Part shown: piece by piece, positions 10,099 to 18,656 of the stretch
Position numbering within the stretch: position 1 is the stretch's first letter
Layout of the letters: each line of letters begins with the position of its first letter
Made by a program: the position numbers and the translations under genes
Assembly (NCBI GenBank): GCA_964058845.1
Contig: CAXKVR010000715.1
Coordinates: 1 to 18,881, forward strand
DNA length: 18,881 nucleotides
Direction: 5' to 3'
Source: Carex sylvatica
Lineage: Eukaryota > Streptophyta > Magnoliopsida > Poales > Cyperaceae
Notes under the pieces: model-generated
Database searches by the model: none
Told to the model about the DNA's origin: nothing
What the model saw: the letters and a program-made list of their open reading frames with translations, nothing else

Positions 10099-10102
10099 CC
10101 CC

Positions 10103-10133
<31 letters not shown>

Positions 10134-10141
10134 ACACACAA
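10099..10141. repeat. Poly-C / (CA)n microsatellite
   Basis: A run of about 21 C (10099-10119) passes directly into about 11 CA dinucleotides. It abuts the end of repeat copy A and the left side of the LTR-retrotransposon fragment. The run length is prone to assembly or sequencing error. Confidence 0.95.
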
Positions 10142-12600
10142 CCTAATTTACTTTGTTTTAATTTAACTACAATTAAATCTAGCCGTTCGACTTCGGTTTC
10201 GAAATCTAATTTATAAAATAAATTCCTAATCCTATTAGTACGATAAATATGTCAATTTAATAGTTATAAACTAAATTCTTATTTATTACGGATTTTGATT
10301 AAATACGGTTGTGTTGGTTATTTAAATCATTAGTTTGATTATAAACTTTAGAAATGAAACTTTTAAACTAGTTTACGTGTTTTAATTAATTCTAATCAAG
10401 TCACGAAATTCGTTATTTAATTACTAACCTATTTTTTATCGCTAATTCGTCGTTTGCAAATAAGTACAAAAATAAATATTTACGTTGCTAATTAATTGTA
10501 CGTCCTTATTAATTAACAATGGAATTAGTTTAAGTTTTAAATGTTTTAAATTAAAAAACTTGTATCAAAATTTTTATTTAATTATACGTGTTGGGTGTAG
10601 GGGTGGCAACGAGCTGTTAAAGAGCGAGCTAGGCCACACTCGTACTCGGCTTGTTGGTATATCAAGCTGAGCGAGCGAGTTTGAATTTTAGGTCCCGAGC
10701 TAAAACTATTGCTCAAGACCGACTCGTGGCTTGTCCGAACGAGCCGAGTTAGCTCGTTACTAGCTTGGCATATTTATAAATTTGTATATTTTCTTTCCTG
10801 CTATATCTTAAATTTTCATAACACATCTTTATCAATTATGACTAAAACAAAATAATATTTATATGACTAATTACTGCGAAATACTCTTAATTCAATTATA
10901 ATTAAGTAAATCAACTACTATAAATTAAGTTTACAGCTAAATTCATACATATAAATATATCAAAATCCTAAATTCATACAAACATATTCACATAATAAAT
11001 TCATGCATACCAAATCAAACAAATTCATACAAATTAACTTAATTGCTTATAATTAATTCATACATATTTCATACAAAATTATCAATCAACTTAAACACAG
11101 TCCAAAGTGCAATTACCATAACACTGGCTATAACATCCATAAACCATAATATCCCCAATCTAAAGTTAACGGATATGATTAAACTATTAAACTATGTATA
11201 TTAAATAGCTCGTCAACGACCAAGCTGGCTCGTGCCGAACCAGGACAAACTCAAACTCGGTAATTTTGGCTCGAGTATGTAGCGAGCGAGCTAATTTTAA
11301 CTCGATCCAGTAACGAACGAGTTGTTACCGATCAAGTCACGGGCGAATACCAAGCGGGCCACGAGCTTTTTTGCCAGTCCTAGTTGGGTGTTTTAATTAA
11401 ATTTATTCAAATCGTTATAACTCAAAATTATTTTTCACTGCGTATAGAAATAAAGATGTGTTTGTTAACTAATTGTTCTTATCAATTAACAACATATATA
11501 TTTAGGTTTTAGAATTTGAAATACGTATCTCGTTATTTTTAGGTAACTGCGTTAATTGTCACGGTAATTAAATATGTACTTTTAATTTTAATTAGATTTT
11601 ATGTTATATTAAATACTTGAAATAGTCACAATAAAATTTGACTATTGCGATTCGGCTTTTAAGTTAATTATTATAATAATAAGGTCTATTATAATAATTA
11701 TACGATAAAAATACGTGGAGCTAGCTATTTCAATGGACTATCAATAAAATATAGTATTTAATCTGTTTGGCGGGTCATGAGTCATGCAAAAGTATTTCCA
11801 ATGACGGCTAGGAAACATTTCCAAAGACAGATGGTAGAGATTTTCATGCGCTACTATTTTCATAGGACGCAAAACGAGGATCGGTCGAGAGACCTAGTAA
11901 AGTGAAGGTTTTGACTTTGGGCTAATCACATATCTCCTTGCACTAATCGAGTCAAAGACTTAGGAAGTCTTGGTTAGTAGTGTGGATGTGCAGTGATAGC
12001 GATGTTTGAATTAGAAACCCTCATACAACAACTAAAAACCAACTCAACCCAATGAAATATTAGTCAAAGAAAATTGAAGTAACAACGGTATGTCAAACCC
12101 TAGAAATTCACTTTATCATCTTATTTCTAATTACTTTGCCTTTTGTATTTTCAGTAATTCTAAAGATCAAAACAACAACTATCAAATTCCAAATTTTGTC
12201 TAGCCTTTTGAAAGGTTGAGATCTGATTGTTGAAGACCTTAAACCTTATTCCCTGCGGATCGACACTCGATACACTACTTGATAGGATTATGTGCTTGTA
12301 ATCTAACTCAATAGGAAACCGAGTTATAAATTTAAAAGCATTGAAACTAATCCGTCCATCAAGCTTTTTAGTGCCGTTGGCGGAGAATAACGATTTATTG
12401 TACAAGACTCATAGTTACTCAAGTAGTTAATGATTAGAGAATAAAATGAGAGAATGTTACAGAGAATAGCTAGGCACCCCTTAAAATTTATTTTGATACA
12501 ATTAGTAAAGAGTTTCAAATGAACATCTATAATTTAAATTTATTTATAACAAATTACTTTTTTCTCATCGCATTTCGTTTAATCAATTATTTTGGTGAAA
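10142..12600 (+). mobile_element. LTR-retrotransposon remnant (gypsy type): LTR and decayed tRNA-Asp primer-binding site
   Basis: TAGTGCCGTTGGCGGAGAA at 12369-12387 matches 15 of 19 bases of the complement of the plant tRNA-Asp 3' end (TGGCGCCGTTGCCGGGGAA). It follows a CCATCA at 12356-12361 that would end the LTR with CA. About 100 bp inside is TCCCTGCGGATCGACACTCG, resembling a word I associate with the U5 side of Athila/Tat-group gypsy LTRs (from memory). With the nested hAT removed, the AT-rich sequence back to 10142 is about 1.4 kb, a reasonable LTR length for that group, but the left LTR border is not defined. Only about 240 bp of internal sequence follows. No gag or pol frame survives and no second LTR is in the window. 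Confidence 0.55.
10598..11382. mobile_element. Nonautonomous hAT element, 785 bp, with 8-bp target duplication
   Basis: The element starts TAGGGGTGGCAA at 10598 and ends TTGCCAGTCCTA at 11382, whose complement is TAGGACTGGCAA: 12-bp terminal repeats with two mismatches. It is flanked by identical 8-bp direct repeats GTTGGGTG (10590-10597 and 11383-11390), the diagnostic hAT target-site length. Both ends carry clustered GAGCGAGC / CTCG words as subterminal repeats, and the centre is AT-rich without a transposase frame, so it must be mobilised in trans. It sits inside the presumed LTR and is younger than it. Confidence 0.88.
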
Positions 12601-12621
12601 CAAATTGGTAGCAGTCCATTG

Positions 12622-12858
12622 TAGGTGTGCAAAAAACTCACGACTCGAAATTTAGTACGGAATCAATTCGGATTGAACTCTCGCTAATATCTCGAGTTGA
12701 AACTAACTCGAGTCAAAACTAACTCGAGTTTACTTACTCGATTGATTTATGAGTTCGCGAGTTAGATTAACAACTCCGACTCAACTCAGCTCATGAGTTC
12801 GCGAGTTGAATCCAAATTATCCTCAACTCGAATCCAAGTCAACTCATGAGCAACCCTA
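12622..12858. mobile_element. Small hAT-like MITE, 237 bp, degenerate ends
   Basis: The left end TAGGTGTGCAAAAAACTCA and right end TGAGCAACCCTA (complement TAGGGTTGCTCA) form imperfect inverted repeats of hAT form. The interior is packed with AACTCGAG / CTCGAGTT and GAGTTCGCGAGTT words in both orientations. The flanking octamers GTCCATTG and ATTCATCG agree at five of eight positions, consistent with an old target duplication but not proof. It resembles the 785-bp element in its ends rather than in its interior. Confidence 0.5.
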
Positions 12859-12923
12859 ATTCATCGGACTCAAATTAGGTCCCTCGGACATCGGGCCCAA
12901 GCTGGTTTATTAATTCTTTACAT

Positions 12924-13680
12924 ACATGGATGAGGTAGTGCGTATCCTATGACTTTTTTTTTCAAAGGCAAAGAATTCTACTCTTAAAGACGTAGTTGGC
13001 GGAGTTAGGGGGTTGAAATGCATTAGAGTATCTCTAATTCAGCAATTGAAAAGAATTTGCTAAATAACAATTATGAAAATTTTAAAAATTAAGCAATCCA
13101 CTTCTACATTAGTGCAATCAATCAAACAATTGAGAATGAAATACCTGACCAATAAGAATTAAGCATTTTGCCAACTCATCTTTAGAAAAAAAAAATTTAT
13201 TAAGCAATTTTTTTCAACAATTGCTAAATAAGTAATAGCCATACAATCCAACAATTATAAAAATAATTGACACATCAGCATAAGCAATTTATAAGTAATT
13301 ACCGTTGGAGATGCTCTTAGTAGCGCATCTTCTCTTTCGGGTGAGTAAAGATATTTCATATTTTGCTTGACCGACGTGTCCGGTTCCTATTCGGGAGTGA
13401 CATAAGGGGCCAGTATTATTTGAGCTTTGAGATTCGCGCATAACGTATTGGTCACTGTTGTCGGAAAATAGATCTTTCGCCGTTGCCAATGGTTGAGATT
13501 TTCCAACAAGTCACGCAAAATATGAGATATCTCAGAGGGTGAGAATTCGGGACGAGGGACCCGATTAATCCGATCACCCCAGGTACCTGAGGTGCAAGTG
13601 GTAAATCTGGACTGTTCATTTCACATGACACAAATCTCAAAGCAGACCCCCACACCCTCAACAGCTACTAGATTGAGTTA
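12924..13680. repeat. Repeat family X, copy B, interrupted by a MITE; lies just upstream of the 13819 gene
   Basis: This is the second copy of the 9774-10097 repeat, same orientation: ACATGGATGAGGTAGTGCGT at 12924 and AGATTGAGTTA ending at 13680. Relative to copy A it holds extra sequence including a 291-bp Tourist MITE, and a 36-bp segment after CGTATTG (about 13451-13486) that copy A lacks. The minus-strand frames 13289-13489 and 13452-13661 fall in it and are not genes. It ends about 140 bp before the next start codon, so promoter sequence of that gene is repeat-derived. Confidence 0.8.
13026..13316. mobile_element. Tourist-type (PIF/Harbinger) MITE, 291 bp, TTA target duplication
   Basis: Left end GAGTATCTCTAATTCAGCAA; right end reads GTTGGAGATGCTC, whose complement GAGCATCTCCAAC is the common plant Tourist-like terminus. 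Direct TTA flanks lie at 13023-13025 and 13317-13319, the three-base target duplication of Harbinger elements. The interior is AT-rich with repeated AAGCAATT / AATTGC words and no ORF. Confidence 0.75.
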
Positions 13681-13736
13681 GGCCTGAATGAAATTAATCT
13701 GGACCATCCATTTTTATTAATTGCACCTCAGGTACC
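13582..13736. repeat. Inverted repeat in the promoter of the 13819 gene
   Basis: GGTACCTGAGGTGCAA at 13582-13597 is a perfect 16-base inverted match to TTGCACCTCAGGTACC at 13721-13736. Similarity extends outward more loosely (CGAGGGACCCGAT on the left, ATCGCCCTCG on the right). The loop holds two direct AATCTGGAC words. This may be a MITE end or a partial inverted copy of repeat family X. Confidence 0.7.
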
Positions 13737-13818
13737 CGGGGGACACGTACTCGGACCCGATCGCCCTCGCTCAGCAGTTGCGAAAAGAGAATACGATACT
13801 AGTAGTAGAGAGGATTTA

Positions 13819-14526
13819 ATGGCGACGACCCTTGAGCTTCCGATTAAGAGGGCGTCTGAGGAGATCGGCTCGTACTCGGGCTTGGAGGCGTCGAAGAAAG
13901 CAAAAGCGGCCACTCAAAGTCCTGAGTACTCGTCTTTTCTTTCGTTCGACGCATTCTGCGATCAATATGGTGATAGCTTGGAAGATCCCTGGACAGCATG
14001 GACGGAAAGCCTGGAAAAATTGAACGAGGAATGCAAAATCGAAGAAATTAAGCTTTATCTTGTGAATCACTTCCCCTTTCTCTCTTCCTTATCAATTCTC
14101 AGTCAGTCACCAGATTGATAAATATTTTGCTTTATTGATTTTTTAGATTTCTGAAGGGCAAGAGGATGCTGCAAAAAAGATTCAATCTTTCGAAGATGAT
14201 CTTGCCTGTAGTATAGAATCCAGCCCTGAGTTCAGAAACAAGGGATGGATCCTGCGCACAAATCCGGGTCCTTATGACAACTACCAGCGCCTATATGTTG
14301 GAGATGTTTTTGTAATTACACTTTCTCAACTCCTTTGGTTCATGTGGTTACCGCATTTAGTGGCCTATTTTGTTTGTTTTAGTATAGTGGGTTCAAAATT
14401 CATCCATTACTCCCTAGAATTGATTGGTATTGGTAGGCCCTTTGTGAACGAACCAACCATGACCTACAAATTCCAAACATTTCAATGGTCATCATACGTA
14501 ATCCAAACTTTAATTCACCCATTGAG

Positions 14527-14559
<33 letters not shown>

Positions 14560-17500
14560 CTTAAACAACTAGTAGGAGTCTTGCTTGTTGTGCCGGCCCT
14601 AATACTTTTCTTTTAAGGTCCTTACTTGCTTTAGAATATAGTATAGAAGATCTTATTCAAATGCTGATCGAGACTCCGCTTTATGTTTTAACCAAACGTC
14701 TCTCCATCAAAACTTACTCTTCCCTTAAAAGTACAGAACAAAACTGAAATGGAATAGAAAACTCCATTTTGATCGAAACAGAATTTTGAAAGTCACGCTA
14801 TAATATAAAAAGTAAATTAATTGTAGGAGAACAAAAAATAGCTCCATTTGTATAAGGGATATTAGCAATAATTCCCGTCCTTTCCTGTTCACCTTTTTTC
14901 AGTATGGCAATGACGACATCACAGGTTATTATTCCATTTTTTACCCGACATATAGTGCCGACCTTGCTTTCCAGGATCTTTTCAAGGAGCTACAATCCTC
15001 AATTAAGGTAAATGCTTCTATTTTAGCAAATCTTTTGAAAAATTGTTGGGAAAAAGAAGGAAACACAAATCAATCATGAATTGCTTGCAAATGTACAAAC
15101 TTTGCTTTTCGAGTTTATATTATGTACCATGTCAATTTTCTTTTGGGTGTTTGATTTTACCAATCAATTTATTTGTGTAAATCAAATGTTGAATCAATCT
15201 GAACTTGCTACGAGTTGTTCTTCCAATTGGGGAAAAGAAACAAACTTGCTATAGTGTCATGAAATACATAAAGTCCTGAGTACTCGTCTTTTCGTACGTT
15301 CGGCGCATTCTGCGAACATTATGGTGATAGCTTGGAAGATCCCTGGACAGCATGGAAGGAATACCTGGAAAAATTGAACGAGGAATGCAAAATCGAAGAA
15401 ATTAAGCTTTATCTTGTGAGTCACTTCCCCTTTCTCTCTTCCTTATCAATTCTCAGTCAGACACCAGATAGATAAATATTTTGCTTTATTGATTTTTTAG
15501 ATTTCTCAAGGGCAAGAGGATGCTGCAAAAAAGATTAAATCTTTCGAAGATGATCTTGCCTGTAGTATAGAATCTAACCCTGAGTTCAGAAACAAGGGAT
15601 GGATCCTGCGCACAACTCCGGGTCCTTATGACAACTACCAGCGCCTATATGTTGGAGATGTTTTTGTAATTACACTTTCTCAACTCCTTTGGTTCATGTG
15701 GTTACCGCATTTAGTGGCCTATTTTATTTGTTTTACTGTAGTGGGTTCAAAATTCATCCATTACTCCCTAGAATTGATTCATATTGGTAGGCCCTTTTTG
15801 AACGAACCAACCATGACCTACAAATTCCAAACTTTTCAATGGTCATCATACGTAATCCAAACTTTAATTCTCCCATTGAGTATATATATATCTTTGTGTG
15901 TGTGTGTGTGTGTCTTAAACAACTAGTAGGAGTCTTGCTTGTTGTGCCGGCCCTAATACTTTTCTTTTAAGGTCCTTACTTTAGAATATAGTATAGAAGA
16001 TCTTATTCAAACGCTGATCGAGACTCCGCTTTATGTTTTAACCAAACGTCTCTCCATCAAAACTTACTCATCCCTTAAAAGTACAGAACAAAACTGAAAT
16101 GGAATAGAAAACTCCATTTTGATCGAAACAGAAATTTAAAAGCCGCGCTGTAATATAACAAGTAAAGTAATTGTAGGAGAACAAAAAATAGCTCCATATG
16201 TATAAGGGATATTAGCAATAATTCCCGTCCTTTCCTGTTCACCTTTTTTTCAGTATGGCAATGAAGACATCCCATGTGATTATTGCATTTTTCACAATAA
16301 ATATAGTGCTGACCTTGCTTTCCTGGAACTTTTCAAGGAGCTACAATCCTCAATTAATGTAAATGCTTCTACTTTAGCAAATCTTTTGAAAAATTGTTGG
16401 GAAAAACAAGGAAACACAAATCAATCATGAATTGCGTGCAAATCTACAAACTCTGCTTTTCGAGTTTATATTATGTACCATGTCAATTTTCTTTTGGGTG
16501 TTTGATTTTACCAATCAATTTATTTGTGTAAATCAAATGTTGAATCAATCTGAACTTGCTACGAGTTGTTCTTCCAATCGGGGAAAAGAAACAAACTCTC
16601 ACCTCTTTCTGATTGCTCGTTTGCATAAATGGTTGGTTTTGACTTGCTATGTGTGTGTTTTTTTTTCCCTGGTTTCATTTGCTCTAGCATGCTAGTTTCT
16701 CACAAATTCAATTGCTTTTCATGGTTCAGTGGGATACAAGTGGGTCAGAGTTAAAGAGAACACGTGATGATGCTTCAATGAGATACAACGGCATCCTTTC
16801 ATCTTTATTTGTGGAGACTATCGCTGGGGTTCATCTCTTTTCTTGTTAATATTTCTTGGCATCCTATACTTTGTGGAAATAATGTTCATTTGTCTGTCTC
16901 AGGAAATAAAATTTTTGAAGAAAGCAGAACAAAACGCGAAAGAGTGGGCATCTTTGTGTACTAAGTTCAGGCATGAAGTAGCACAATCGGAGGTTCTGTT
17001 TTCAATCCCCTGGATCTTTTTTGTTTGTTTTTGTTTTATGCTTTTCTAGGGCTTGATTTAAGCTAATCAAATGAATGTACTTCCTTTTAGAGGGATTATA
17101 TGGAAGTGTTGATTGATATTAAAAAGAAAGATGTAGCCTCTCCCTCTCTCTACATAAAAAATGGAGACAACGACCATATATTACATATTGTAAGCTTTTT
17201 TGGGTTTCTTTATTTATATTTAAACCTTAATTGTAAACTTTTTAAGTCTCAAAATCTAACATGGGAGACTGACTCTTTGTTGCATGATCTTTTCAAGCTT
17301 AAAAAAGTCATGAAATACATCAATTCTGCTACCAAGGTATATTGTTGTTACCTGTATTTTTCTTATCCTTTTCATATGAACAAATTGTTCTGCTTGTAAT
17401 TCTATTTTCTTTTTCTTTTTTGTTCCTATGCAGGGGAGATATTCGGAAGAGGACCTTATAGCCAGATATTTCAGTCGGGTGATTTAAAAAATCTTATCTA

Positions 17501-17652
17501 GTTTTTTAATAATTTTTGTTTTGAGAAATCTTCGATGAATGACACTGATTTTTCATTAGGATGGACCATTGGTCTCGCTCATACCGGATACATATGCTGA
17601 CTACCTTGAAGAGAAGATAAAAATCGCTAAGAAATTGGATCTCATTAAATGA
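13819..17652 (+). CDS. Unrecognised plant gene with internally duplicated exon module, 12 exons, ~477 aa
   Basis: Inferred model: join(13819..14061, 14147..14311, 14903..15007, 15281..15415, 15501..15665, 16254..16358, 16730..16828, 16903..16992, 17091..17189, 17247..17336, 17434..17478, 17560..17652), all phase 0, stop TGA. The ATG (context GATTTAATGGCG) opens MATTLELPIKR; a bipartite basic cluster (KR ... KKAK, residues 10-29) may be a nuclear signal. Exons 1-3 encode an acidic charged module (YSSFLSFDAFC, LEDPWTAW, LEKLNEECKIEEIKLYL, NKGWILRT, SADLAF..LFKELQSSI) that is repeated as exons 4-6. Exons 7-12 are unique, Lys/Glu-rich and probably helical, ending DTYADYLEEKIKIAKKLDLIK. I see no signal peptide, catalytic motif or known domain and assign no function. 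Most junctions have good pyrimidine tracts; weak points are the acceptor of exon 4 (TCCTGAG|TAC) and donor of exon 7 (GGG|GTTCAT). Skipping exons 4-6 would keep frame. Confidence 0.65.
13916..16596 (+). repeat. 1354-bp tandem duplication spanning three exons
   Basis: Sequence from 13916 (AAAGTCCTGAGTACTCG) recurs from 15270 at an offset of 1354 bp. Homology continues to 15245 in copy 1 and 16596 in copy 2 (GGGGAAAAGAAACAAAC), after a few small indels. It begins inside exon 1 at codon 33 and ends in the intron after exon 3, so it copies two introns and three exons. Introns differ at roughly 2.5-4% of positions by hand count. The junction (15246-15269) holds about 24 bp not continuous with either copy. 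Confidence 0.95.
14533..14559. repeat. (TG)n microsatellite in intron 2, shorter in the duplicated copy
   Basis: About 13 TG dinucleotides lie in intron 2 of the module. The equivalent tract in the second copy (about 15895-15913) has about 9 and is preceded by TATATATATCTT. The length difference arose after the duplication. Confidence 0.9.
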
Positions 17653-18656
17653 GAGATCGGTATTGATAAAAAACAGTTTCTGGATTAAATTTTTGATGGA
17701 AGTTTTCCTTTATTTATGGTGTTACAGTTTGTCTTTTCCTGATTTGATCTTCATTTTATTGTGCAGTATGCAACAACAGCTGTCCGGGACTTCAGAATCA
17801 TGCTAAGACTGCCTTTTTGAGGGATAGATTTAATTTTCTCGTAGCTGTGTTTGTTTAAGAAAATGAATGTTGCTTCTTTTCTTTTTGGGGTGTCTGGGGT
17901 AGGATGCCAGGAGCTTATTAATTTCTGTGGTTGGTACCTCTTCCAAGAGGCTGTTGGATGGATGCATGCGGTACAGGTGTTTCTTTAGCTCATTATTTTG
18001 AACTGAATTCATTATGGATCTTGTTTCAATGACTTAAATGGATACTCTTATTATCATTTCACTTTGTAAGCATATGTTATTATCTTTGGATGTTGTATTA
18101 TCTGTGGAAAGTGGACCTTCTGTTTTCCTTAGTTTCTAAACTGATGGGATCCCAAGTAATGAGAGAAGATGTGCCCATTTAGTAGTTTAGGTGCATTTTT
18201 TTAATTATTATTTTAGGTTGCAAAATCTGTTTCAACTTGCTATGGTATTTTATATAAAGTAAAAGCAGTCATGCTGTAGAATAAATATTTTTGCATCTAG
18301 ACTTGGAAGGTGAATATGTACAGCAGGCAGTTAATTTTTTTATTTTTACATTCTTTTAGGGTAATGTTATAATAATGCTTGTAATTTTTTTTTTTGTGGG
18401 CATAATCGCATGTATTGAAAGAACTGAATTTTTTTAACAACCGTCCATATTTTTTTTTTCTGTTTTTCTTTGGAAAAAAAGATACAATGGTGAATATGCA
18501 CAGAGCTAAACAAAGCAGGGTACGCTATTGCCACATGACAACATGATAATTACTTGTATAATAAGAAAAAGAGAATGCATTGTGCAAGCGGATTAGGTTA
18601 TCAGTATGACTGTAAATTAGCATTTAAGTGGAAATGACACAATCTATGAGTAGAAA
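17653..18656 (+). other. 3' flank of the unrecognised gene; possible spliced 3'UTR
   Basis: After the TGA there is a plausible 3'UTR intron: donor GAGATCG|GTATTG near 17660, acceptor TTGTGCAG at 17759-17766. A second optional exon-like stretch (about 17904-17976, GGTAG|GATGCC to GTACAG|GTGTTT) could also be untranslated. A polyadenylation-like AATAAA occurs near 18281. The minus-strand frame at 17830-18012 has no support, and the remaining sequence is T-rich with no gene. Confidence 0.35.

Noticed and set aside
12160..12518. Minus-strand ORFs in the LTR region
   Set aside because: They overlap the LTR end and primer-binding site and resemble no gag or pol sequence.
9774..13680. The paired 324-bp repeats as LTRs of a retrotransposon
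   Set aside because: They do not start with TG, no primer-binding site follows copy A, and the internal sequence carries the LTR and binding site of a different element.
13728..14070. Minus-strand ORFs over exon 1 of the unrecognised gene
   Set aside because: They are antisense to an exon supported by conserved splice sites and by its own duplicated copy.
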